Below are positions 47,601-59,300 of a stretch of 64,000 bases of DNA, piece after piece. The DNA lies in assembly GCA_035222895.1 (NCBI GenBank), contig JAVYIG010001041.1, positions 186,001 to 250,000 of the forward strand, read 5' to 3'. Source of the stretch: Strongylocentrotus droebachiensis. Its lineage: Eukaryota > Echinodermata > Echinoidea > Camarodonta > Strongylocentrotidae. Made by a program: the position numbers and the translations under genes. Below the pieces are notes generated by a model, which was given only the letters and a program-made list of their open reading frames with translations, did no database searches and had not been told where the DNA came from. Every line of letters starts with the position of its first letter. The first letter of the stretch is position 1.

Positions 47601-50600
47601 GTCAGTACAAAATCTCCGCTGTGCTCGCTCTTTTTTCTTTTTACCTTCCTTTCTTTCTTTCGTTCCTTCTTTCTTTCCTTTTGTACACTAACAGATCCAA
47701 AGTGTAATATCCTCTAATTTCTTATCTGTCGGTGTTACTAGTCAGAAATGCCTAACGAAAAACTGACGAAGAGACTCACTCTGCGTAATATAATAAGCAA
47801 ATTAGTAAATTCACAATTTTAATTCGATTTCGAGTGCGACTTTAATACAAGGATACAATAATGTGTGCAAACGTAGATGGCATTTCTACGTTAACGATTG
47901 GGAAAGGTTTATGGTTTAGGATGTATGGATAAAGCATCAGACGTATCAAAGCGGTTTAGTGCTCCCTCTTTATTTGCCTTTAATTCAATGTCAGGCTGAC
48001 TAAACTTGGGTGGTAGTAAAGGGAAACATAAATCACTTGGTAACCTACTTAGTGCGCAAAAGGACAAAATAACGCTTATTATACTAATGAACAATACCGG
48101 AAAAGATGTTATAACCCAATCATCATGTTTTCATAACATTTGTCCCATTATTTTGTAACAGAATTAAAAGCAACTATCAAACTCTCTGATTGTTTCATGT
48201 AAATGTCTCAATTGTAAGCATATGTAGAAAGTGAGTCAGAAATCGTCATTTCATTAAATGGTCAATCAAGATGAATACAAGATCTTTAGTTGTGGGATTT
48301 GCTAATTCTTTTTCTTTCTTTTTTCAACGTTTGTCATATTTTAAAACATTCAAATGTAAATCTACTTTTATCCACGTCCCTTGATGTTACAGCTATAATT
48401 TTGAATACGGAAGGAACAAAAATTCTCACCTCGCCCTACTATCACGATGCATACGGCAATAATATCGACGTAATATGGCAGGTAGTCGCTCCTGCAGGAT
48501 ACAGAGCCAGGATTCGTTTTACTGATTTTTCAACCCAGAATCCTGACATCGTTATGGTGTCCGAAGGATGGACATCGAACTACTCAAGATCAACTCAGAA
48601 GGCGTCTCTATCTGGACGATCTGCTCCATCCGATATCGTATCACGAGGATCATATCTTTGGGTTCACTTCACCAGCAATAATTGGTTAGCGGATAAAGGA
48701 TTCCGGGCTCAACTAAGTGCTGAGTTACGAAGTGAGTTAGGTATATTTTATGATAAGACTATATAAACATTAAAATGTAATTTACCCGATGTGTACCCAA
48801 GCCCAGTGTCAGGAAAAGATTCCACTCTGTGCTCGGCTTCTTTTTCTTCCTTCCTTCCTTCTTTTCTTTCTTCCCTTCTTTTTTTCCTTTTGTATACTCC
48901 GAAGTGCAACATCCTCCAATTTTCTATTTGTCAGTGTTACTCATCAGAAATGCCTAACGAAAAAATGACGTAGGGACTCACTATAATAAACAAATTAGTA
49001 AATCCACAGTTGCACTTCGAGAGCGATTCTAATACAATGATACAGGGACTAGCTGGACCCGCGGAAATCCGCGGGATTCTAGAGGGGGGCGGGGGGTGTA
49101 AATAGATATATAGAGACTGTCTAAATTAAAACCACCAAGAATTTTATTTGCCATTCAGGCCATTACAAAATATACATGTTTAGCGTCCCCGCCCGCTTCC
49201 TTTTTGGGGGCCGCCTCCTTTTTTTTTGAAATTTTTTGATTTTTTGATTTTTTTTTAGGGGCCGCCTCCTATTTTTTTTGAAAGAAAAAAAACATGAAAA
49301 GCACTGCTAAAATGTATTTCTGATTTAAAAAAAAAAAAAAATCTCGGCTGCCATCTTGAAAAAATAGCCTGAATGTCAGGGAAAATGTACGGAGCGGCCA
49401 TTTTGAAAGAAAAAAAAAAAAAAGGGCCTCCTCCCATTTTTCTAAAAAACAGGATGCTATAAGCATGTTTTTTTTTTAATTTGGCCTTATATTAAATTTT
49501 TAAAAAAAATCCAACTGTACCGGTAGTTATTCTTTAAGCCACTGGAACTGCGTAGAGTTCTGTAGAGTGGCGTACCGACTACGCAGAAATTAGGCTGCGT
49601 ATTAATGGGAAAAAAGTCCCTGCGTAGGTTATGCGTAGGCTGGCGTACGGGTTTGCTTATGGTTGCTTACTGTGTTGAAAGCTTTTACTGCTTTGTCGAT
49701 CTGGCGTAGGGTAGCGTACTGTTGCGTAGGCATGTAGCGTAGTGTTGCGTAAAAAGACGTACTTTCTGCGTCAAGTTTCTATGCCTAAAGTACGTGAAAA
49801 AAATTAAACATGTTGAATTGTTTTTGTTCATCTTGCGTACCCCTTTCCGTCCCTCAGCATATAGTAACGTAGGCCAGCGTAGGTGGTACTCAACACTACG
49901 CAACTCTACGTATTGACCCACGCCAATTAGTGACCCGCAGGTGCCACAAATAAAGTATTAAAAAAAATGCTCATCTGACCCTAATTAAACCCCTAAAACC
50001 CCAAGCTTTCGGGGGTTTATGGCCCCTTGAAACCCGTGGACCCCACGCCTATATTATATATACTCAACTTGCTGCGATCTGATCTCTCCCCCCCCCCCCC
50101 ACTTTGAAGAATGTAACCCCCTGAGCTTTTGGGGGTTTATGGCCCCTTGAAACCCATAGACCCTACGCCTATATTATATATACACTCAACTCAGGACCCG
50201 CGGAAATCCTCGGAATTCTAGAGGGGGGCGCAGGCAAAAAATTAAGTTTTTCATTTCTGGGGCTCCATTTCAAATTTTCGGAAAATTTTCGGGGGCTACT
50301 TTTTCAACTTTTGAGGGTTCTTTTTTCTGGGGCTACTTTTTCATTAATTCATAAAAGGATAGGCCTACACTTTGTTGAGATTTGTTTAGTAGGTTAAGGT
50401 TTGAGGCTTCCTACATCCTACTTCATAATTGCCTATTTTAAAAAAAAAAAAAATTCTCTAGTTCAATAACTAAGTTTTCATGCATTGATTTGATGCAAGA
50501 ATTGTAACATAACAATAGTTCCTAGATTGTGATTATTTCTGACCATGAATTTCGATAATCATTTTTCAAAGTAAAATTTTCATAAGAAAATCAGACAGTC

Positions 50601-53600
50601 GTTTAAAAACGTAGACATTAGTAATACTTTTACTAATTCTAAGCTCAGGTTTCGTAAATCTATTCACGAAACTATATTGAAATCGCGGCAATAATGATGC
50701 AAACCAACAGATAACAATTTCAAAGTGTCAAATCTCTTCGACTCGAGCTCAGCTGAACTCACACACACTTCAGCTTAACTCCAGCAAGCTCGAACACCGG
50801 CGCCGCAGGCGTCGGACGCCTGCGGTGCCCGGTGCCGGTGTTTGGAGCTTCCCGAGCACGCAGCTGCACTGTGGGTTGAATGAAAGCAGCCTGCGACTGA
50901 ACTGTCAGTCCATTGGTTTTCTTGTGAAAACTTTCCTTCAGAAAGTGATAATCAAACTTGAGTATACATGGCCGTAATAATCACAAAATAAGCTTTGATT
51001 TCATACCTCCATTCACGAAAACTATATAAAAATCGCGGCAATCATGATGGAAATAGGTCTCTAAGTTTGGACGTCGACGGGAAGCCCCGTTCATCTCTTG
51101 TGCAGCTACTACATGCAAAGCACGTCCTAGCTACATCAAAGCACATCCTATATCTATAGAAAGATACCTTACACGGGGTAAGTCATACCCATTCAGCGTG
51201 CATTTAATACGCAACTTAATGTGAGTGGATGGTCATCGGTCGTGTGTCTACGGATGTTATGTTGAATATCCATGAGGTATCTCTGTCGTCACGCATATCA
51301 TGCATTATGCATATCGCGTCTGTTTTCGCCCTGGACGTCGACACGGAGGAGGACCTCGGGCGGAGTATAGCCAATTCGCTAGAGTAGACTCTCCCGCGGA
51401 CGACGGCACCGGTCACCGGTACCCCGAGGGGAGGGTTCAGGAGGAGATAGCTGCACCAACTTGGGTCGGCGATCTCATTAAAAAACAATAGAATACAAAG
51501 GCCGGCGGAGACGTCATGCCCCCCGCGGAGCCTTAGCGTATTACTATTATAGAAGACTAGCTGGACCCGCGGAAATCCGCGGGATTCTAGAGGGGGGCGG
51601 TGGGTGTAAATAGATATATAGAGACTGTCTAAATTAAAACCACCAAGAACTTTATTTGCCATTCACGCCATTACAAAAATATACATGTTTAGCGTCCCCG
51701 CCCCGCCCGCTTCCTTTTTGGGGGCCGCCTCCTATTTATTTATTTTTGATTTTTTTTTTGAATTTTTTTGATTTTTTTGTTTTTTTTTGTTGAAAGAAAA
51801 TATAACAGCGTCCCCGTCCGCTTCCTTTTTGGGGGCCGCCTCGTATTTTTTTTTTTTGATTTTTTTTTTTTTTGGAAAGAAAAAAAACATGAAAAGCACT
51901 GCTAAAATGTATTTCTGATTTTAAAACAGAAAAAAAAAAAATTGTCTTCCGCCATCTTGAAAAATAGCCCGAATGTCAGGGAAAATGTACGGAGCGGCCA
52001 TTTTGAAAGAAAAAAAAAAGAAAAAAAAAAAAAAAAAGGGCCTCCTCCTTCCCATTTTTCGAAAAAAAAGGACGCTAAACATGTTTTTCTTTAATTTTGG
52101 CCTTATATAAAAATTAAAAAATTTACCAACTGTACCGGTAGTTATTCTTTAAGCCACTGGAACTGCGTAGAGTTCCGTAGTGTGGCGTACCGACTACGCA
52201 GAAATTAGGTTGCGTATTAATGGGAAAATAGTCCCTGCGTAGGTTTATGCGTAGGCTGGCGTACAGGTTTGCTTATGGTTGCTTACTGTGTGGAAAGCTT
52301 TTACTGCTTTGTCGATCTGGCGTAGGGTAGCGTACTGTTCTGTAGGCATGTAGCGTAGTGTTGCGTAAAAAGGCGTACCTTCTGCGTCAAGTTTCTACGC
52401 CGAAAGTACGCGAAAAAAATTAAACATGTTGAATTGTTTTTTCGTTCATCTTGCGTACACCTTTCCGTCCCTCAGCATATAGTAACGTAGGCCAGCGTAG
52501 TTGGTACGCAACACTACGCAACTCCACGTATTGACCCCACGCCAATTAGTGACCCGCAAGTGTCACAAATAAAGTATTAAAAGTATGCTCATCTGACCCT
52601 TATTAAACGCCTAAAACCCCCGAGCTTTCAGGGGTTTATGGCCCTTTGAAACCCGTGGACCCCACGCCTATATTATATATACACTCAACTCGCTGCGATC
52701 TGATCTCTCCCTCCCCCCCCCCCCCCCCCAACTTTGAAGAACGTAACCCTGAGCTTTTGGGGGTTTATGTCACGAATAAAGTATTAAAAAAATGCTCATC
52801 TGACCCTAATTAAAATGCTAAAACCCCCAAGCTTTCGGGGGTTTATGGCCCCTTGAAACCCGTGGACCCCACGCCTATATTATATATACACTCAACTCGC
52901 TGCGATCTGATCTCCCCCCCCCCCCTCCCCCCCCCCCCTCCCCCCCCCCCCCCCCCCCCCACTTTGAAGAACGTAACCCCTTGAGCTTTTGGGGGTTTAT
53001 GACCCCTTGAAACCCATGGACCCCACGCCTATATTATATATACACTCAACTCAGGACCCGCGGAAATCCGCGGGATTCTAGAGGGGGGCGCAGGCAAAAA
53101 ATTAAGTTTTTCATTTCTGGGGCTCCATTTCAAATTTTCGGAAAATTTTCGGGGGCTACTCTTTCAACTTTCGGGGGCTCTTTTTTCTGGGGCTACTTTT
53201 TTATTAATTCATAAAAGGATAGGCCTACACTTTGTTGAGATTTGTTTAGTAGGCTAAGGTTTCAGGCTTCCTACATCCTACTTCATAATTGCCTATTTTA
53301 AAAAAAAAACATTTTTCTAGTTCAATAACTAAGTTTTCATGCATTGATTTGATGCAAGAACTGTAACATAATAATAGACCCTAGATTGTGATTATTTCTG
53401 ACCATGAATTTCGATAATCATTTTTCAAAGTAAAATTTTCATAAGAAAATCAGACAGTCATTTAAAAACGTAGACATTAGTAATACTTTTACTAATTCTA
53501 AGCTCAGGTTTCGTAAATCTATTCACGAAACTATATTGAAATCGCGGCAATAATGATGCAAACCAACAGATAACAATTTCAAAGTGTCAAATCTCTTCGA

Positions 53601-56260
53601 CTCGAGCTCAGCTGAACTCACACACACTTCAGCGTAACTCCAGCAAGCTCGAACACCGGCGCCGCAGGCGTCGGACGCCTGCGGTGCCCGGTGCCGGTGT
53701 TGAAGCTTCCCAAGCAGCGCAGCTGCACTGTGTGTTGAATGAAAGCAGCTTGCGACTCAACTGTCAGTCCATTGGTTTTCTTGTGAAAACTTTCCTTTAG
53801 AAAATGATAATCAAAATTGAGTACACATGGCCGTAATAATCACAAAATAAGCTTTGATTTCATACCTCCATTCGCGAAAACTATATAAAAATCGCGGCAA
53901 TCATGATGGAAATAGGTCTCTAAGTTTGGACGTCGACGGGAAGCCCCGTTCATCTCTTGTGCAGCTACTACATGCAAAGCACGTCCTAGCTACAACAAAG
54001 CACATATCCTATAGAAAGATACCTAACACGGGGTAAGTCGTACCCATTCAGCGTGCATTTAATACGCAACTTGATGTGAGTGGATGGTCATCGGTCGTGT
54101 GTCTACGGATGTTATGTTGAATATCCATGAGGTATCTCTGTCGTCACGCATATCCTGCATTATGCATATCGCGTCTGTTTTCGCCCTGGACGTCGACACG
54201 GAGGAGGACCTCGGGCGGAGTATAGCCAATTCGCTAGAGTAGACTCTCCCGCGGACGACGGCACCGGTCACCGGTAGCCCGAGGGGAGGGTTCAGGAGGA
54301 GATAGCTGCACCAACTTGGGTCGGCGATCTCATTAAAAAACAATAGAATACAAAGGCCGGCGGAGACGTCGCGCCCCCCGCGGAGCCTTAGCGTATTACT
54401 TATAGTGATGATTAGTGTACACGTAGATGGCGTTTCTACGTTAACTAGTGGAAGTCTATGGTGCAGGATATAACACATCAGACATATCAAAGCCGATTAT
54501 TGCCCACTCTTTATTCGCCTTAAATTCAATTTCAGGCTGACTAAACTTGGGCTGTAGTAATGGAAAACAGAATCAGATGGACTACTACCTAGTGTGAAAA
54601 GGACATACGCCCATTATACTGATTAACAATACCGCGAACAAAAAACTAAAAATTTCCTAAAACCTAATAGAAAAACATCGTGTTTTGGTGGTGGTGGTGG
54701 TTATTATTTTTAGCTGACTGCTAAGAAAGCATAAATGCTTTGTTAGTAAGCAAACAGACGGCCGACGGCTTTAGGTCCTTTCCGAGGGACCTGGTAATGA
54801 GGATTAATGCCTTACCAAAGGGCACTAGTGCATCGACTTGGTTTCGAACCCGGGTCACCGGATTACGAGACCACTCAGTGCTTTACCGACCTATCGCGCC
54901 TCCGTTTTGATAACAATGGTCCAATTCATCGTAACAGGGTGAGAAAAAAATTGTCACACTCGCTAAATTATCATATAAATGTCACAATTGTAAGCCTATT
55001 TTAGGAAGTTGAGTAAGAAATCGTCATTTTAACAAATTTCCATTCAAGATATTAAATGATTTCATCCATAACATCTTCTAATTGTCTCATTTTATAACTT
55101 TTTTTTCCCTTCATTTTATTTTACCTTAACACAAATATAAACATAATTTTCATTCATATCCCTTGATGTTATACAGCTATAATTTTGAATACGGAAGGAA
55201 CGGAAATTCTCACTTCGCCCAACAATCCCTTTGCATTATCAATAATTCATTGCATTTTACGGTTCCATGACACATGCTCCGCCGACGATTGCTCCGCCGA
55301 CATTTACTCCGCAAAACGCGACAATTGCTCCGCGACATTTGCTCCGACGTCAAATGCTCCGCCGACAGTTGCTCCGCCGACAGTTGCCTCGCCGACAGTT
55401 GCTCCGCCGACAATTGCTCCGCCGACAGATGCTCCGCCGACAATTGCTCCGCCGACAATTGCTCCGCCGACAATTGCTCCGCCGTCAATTGCTCCGCAAA
55501 ACGCGACAATTGTTCCGCCGACATTTGCTCCGCCGACATTTGCTCCGCCTGAAGCGACACTTGCTCCGCCGATATTTGCTCCGCCGACATTTGCTCCGCC
55601 GACAATTGCTCCGCCGACAATTGCTCCGCCTGAAGCGACAATTGCTCCGGTGACATTTGCTCCGCCGACAATTGCTCCGCCGACATTTGCTCCGCTCAAA
55701 AATTGCCCCGTAAAATACAAAGGCTACTACGACAATTGTTGCTCCTCCCCACAAGTACCCCTTAAAAGACAATGCTCCGCCAACAATAAAATTGCTCTCC
55801 GATCCAAAAGTGCGGCCTCTTGGAAGATATGAATGCTCCTCTGGTAATTAGTGCAATAAATGCTCAGCCGTTTTTTGCTATTCCCCATGTTTGATTAAAA
55901 AGAAAAAATCAAGTTATAGCTCCTTATGAAAGTTCTCCGGCGAAAGATAATTACTCCGCTCAAAATCTGTTTCATGTATTACTCATTAGCTTATCCAAAG
56001 CTTAAGGCTATCTCTTTCTCTCTTGCTCCTCCTTTTCCTTTTACACCCTTTTCTTGTCTTCTTGGCTCTTTTCTTTCCTCTCATGCTATTAGTCTTTTTT
56101 TTCAATTTCATCACTTCTTCTCTTCTCCCCCTCTCGAGTTCTATTTCTCTCGTGAAATTGTAACGTAATGTATACATTCTTGTTTAGAATAGTATTTTCA
56201 ATAATATCAAGTCCGTTTTCTATAGGTTTCTTTCCTTCAGTTAAGTGTATGTAGCTTTAC

Positions 56261-56302
<42 letters not shown>

Positions 56303-59300
56303 TATATATATATTAGTGTGTAAAACACCCCGTCTCATTCGAGTACTTTGTTTTCACTAACTTTAAGGGACTCACGGAGCCACCGGAAGAAGAGCAATTG
56401 GCTTATTATGAAGAACTAACATCAAACTGCAACAGAATGATTTGTATAAATGGGAATAAGCAAAAAGGCTACCATCTAATTTTCCCGTCTGAATGGGTTC
56501 TCTTCTCTACGTATAAGTGCCCTTCAAAGCTTATTTTGATCCCTCCCCTGTTGTTTTCTAGAACTTCCATGATGAACTAGTACATTGTAGTAAGATGCAT
56601 GTGCTTGCTTGCATTGAGGTTATTTCAGGTCTTAAATATTGACGAGCTGTTTGAAATTAACTAGGAGGTATGCACGTATTGGGGAGTGTGGCTTGCTGCT
56701 CTACTTTTTTTTTTTAAACTTCCCACGACATGTAATGAGTGTTTAGTGTACATTATATGGGACGTACAGTGATAGATGGAAAGTTATTTCAGTATATTCG
56801 AAATGACTTTTAGGTAACTCCTTTTTCCTCCCACTTTATCAACATTCATTCATTTCATTTCATCTACATTATTTCATGAAATGCATTCAGAAAATGAAGA
56901 AGAAAAAAAAGAAACGAAAATAACCCGTGTAAAAAAAAATGTTGTCGGCGAAGCATTTGTCGTAGTACTAGTAGCATTTGTAGTTTGTGGGACACTTTTT
57001 GGGCGGAGCAAATGTCACCGGAGCAATTGTCGCTTCAGGCGGAGCAATTGTCGGCGGAGCAATTGTCGGCGGAGCAATTGTCGGCGGAGCATCTGTCGGC
57101 GGAGCAATTGTCGGCGGAGCAACTGTCGGCGGAGCAAGTGTCGGCGGAGCAACTGTCGGCGGAGCATTTGACGTCGGAGCAAATGTCGCGGAGCAAATGT
57201 CGAGGAGCAATTGTCGCGTTTTGCGGAGTATATGTCGGCGGAGTAATCGTCGGCGGAGCATGTGTCGGGTTACCCATTTTACCCCGGTCCCAAACATTAA
57301 ACAATCCTCTGCACGGCCATGCATTATGGCTCAAGGCATGGGCACACAGAAGGTTTTTTTCTGTTGGAGACCGGGCGGAAATTCAATGTATTATTGATAA
57401 TTTATTGCATTTTCTTTGTTGTTTTTTTATTTGTGGGAAATGCCCCCTACCCTAGCCCCCGCTGCGTACAGTCATGGTTCAGTGGCAAAGCAATGGCCTC
57501 GTAACTGTGAGGCCCCAGGATCAAAACAGTGTCGATGTGCTATATTAGTGCCCTTTTGTGGGGCATTAATCCTCATTAATGTCATTTATGACTTAAGGGC
57601 GTAGGTCCCCTAGTTGATGAGCATTATTAGCATACACATGCTTTAGCAGTCACGCAAAACAAACACTGGCAAGTTATTATTCAATAAAATCTGAGAATGT
57701 ATACTATTATCTAGATCTATTACGAATAAATCATTGTCAAAATAATTCCATAAATTGGGGTTAAATAATATTCCAACCTTATGAGCAACAGTGTACATGA
57801 TGGATGTAACTTACTTGCAAATCCCATTCGTCGTATCATCATATTTAGACCATCTAGCATTCGTTAATAAAGGAGGACAAAAGTCTGGAATGTCTTTAGA
57901 AATCCCCATACACACACACACACACCTACACATATACTCTTCCAAAGAAAGTGTTCACAATTTCACTTATCTCTCCGGGTCTCAATTAGTTGCGTTGCAG
58001 AAATGGGGTACATTTTCTATTTTATACTCGACCTGGTTGGCTTTGGCCGGACAGGCGCATACCCCCCTCCCCCATCTCCAAAATATCATTTGCTCTTGTT
58101 TCCTGTAACGTTGCATTTTATTTTCTAAACGTTCAAAGTGCCAACAACATTGACTTCGACGACGAATCCATCTACAACGCAAGGGCAACCTAGTACACCT
58201 GCGTCAACGAGCGTAATCCCTTATCATGCATCCGACACAAATACTGTTACTGCTAAGCCTGCTTCTTCGTCAACAACAGTTGGATCAGCTACGAAAAGTG
58301 AGTCGAAAACAATTGGCACGTTACACACTCGGCGTCAATTTGATTGTTTCATTACCTGCGCTAATCAAACCTGTCAGCTGAAGTAGTCTAGGCAGGTAAA
58401 ACCACAGAAATATCTGCCCAGCTCAGATAGCAGTTAATTTTTGTCAAAAATTACTCTCTTGTGGTCCGACAAACACCACATCAGTCAATGATGCAGTCCT
58501 ACGTAATCAAGATGGTACCTCGTATGTAACGGGAATAAATGCAAAGGAGTTAATGCTTGTGCCTGTATGCAAAGACACACTGGTCAACACAGAACGGCGA
58601 ACCCTGATATTGATATTGATATGCTCATCGGGAAGCACAATCCCATTAACATGTCAAAATGATGAAACTGAATCCGTTGTAATCTATTGCAATGTTTCCT
58701 TTGTCACCCTTACAAATTGACATTCATATCTGCATATATCTCATTTTCATTCTCTCTAATTCTCTCTCTCTCTCTCTTTCTAATTCGCTGTGAATCTTGA
58801 AGAGAACCCGAGGTCTCATCAGCCGGTGTTAGCAATCTCCTTAGTGGCAGTGGCAGTTCTTGTGTGTGTGTGCGTTGCTGGATACATCCGATGGAGAAAA
58901 AGGTGAAGATAGTGCGATGCACATTTTATCTGAAAATATATTAGTCTCATTGTGTACGTTACACCTCATCTTTTGTTACATTTAACGTTAACAAAACCAA
59001 AGCCCTTGTCTTCATATGGAATTTTAAGGAGCGAATACTAAGTAGCATTCCCTCTCTAAAAAAATATATATTTTCTATTTAAAAGCATCCAATCATTTAA
59101 ATTAGTACGCAGTGATCATAAGTAACGCTTTATATGAAAGCGCATACAAACTAGATGTTTCATTTGCTATACCTGTTATCCTACCAATAGGTCATCATCT
59201 AAACGGACTCCCCAGGTATCACATGCTGACAACAATGGTACGGGAAACAGCCTAGACTCCAGATCGGTGAATCACCAACCTCCTACTCCGGATCTCCTCA

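Larger units (their letters stand above)
51555..54402. mobile_element. Large repeat element, dimer unit 2
   Basis: Second tandem copy of 49047-51554, longer because an internal subrepeat (about 52585-52990) is duplicated and a C-rich run (52913-52960) is expanded. Confidence 0.7.
55261..57274. mobile_element. Foldback transposon with minisatellite arms and 8-bp target duplication
   Basis: 2014 bp flanked by perfect CATTTTAC (55253-55260, 57275-57282). Ends GGTTCCATGACACATGCTCC and the inverse of a sequence reading GGTAACCCGACACATGCTCC. Each arm is mostly a 15-bp tandem repeat (attgctccgccgaca and its inverse), ~28 units on the left (to about 55694) and ~18 on the right (from about 57000). 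The middle is AT-rich and contains a TA tract. The 8-bp duplication suggests hAT-like mobilisation; no transposase is present. Confidence 0.83.

Noticed and set aside
51216-51662. Ubiquitin-like protein suggested by LRLRGG in a minus-strand ORF (also 54059-54490)
   Set aside because: The frame lies wholly in the repeated element, has no ubiquitin fold sequence before LRLRGG, and the motif is coincidental.
55185-55832. Mucin- or collagen-like gene of APPT repeats, plus the five other open frames
   Set aside because: The repeat is an arm of a foldback transposon with an inverted partner and an 8-bp duplication; openness in six frames is a property of the 15-bp unit.
55280-57265. CRISPR array
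   Set aside because: Contiguous 15-bp tandem units without spacers, in a eukaryotic intron.
55236-57412. Similar ~24-base AT-rich strings ending in ttgcatttt left of the foldback element and again near 57389-57412
   Set aside because: The perfect 8-bp duplication at 55253 and 57275 defines the insertion better; the longer similarity has several mismatches and may be chance in AT-rich DNA.
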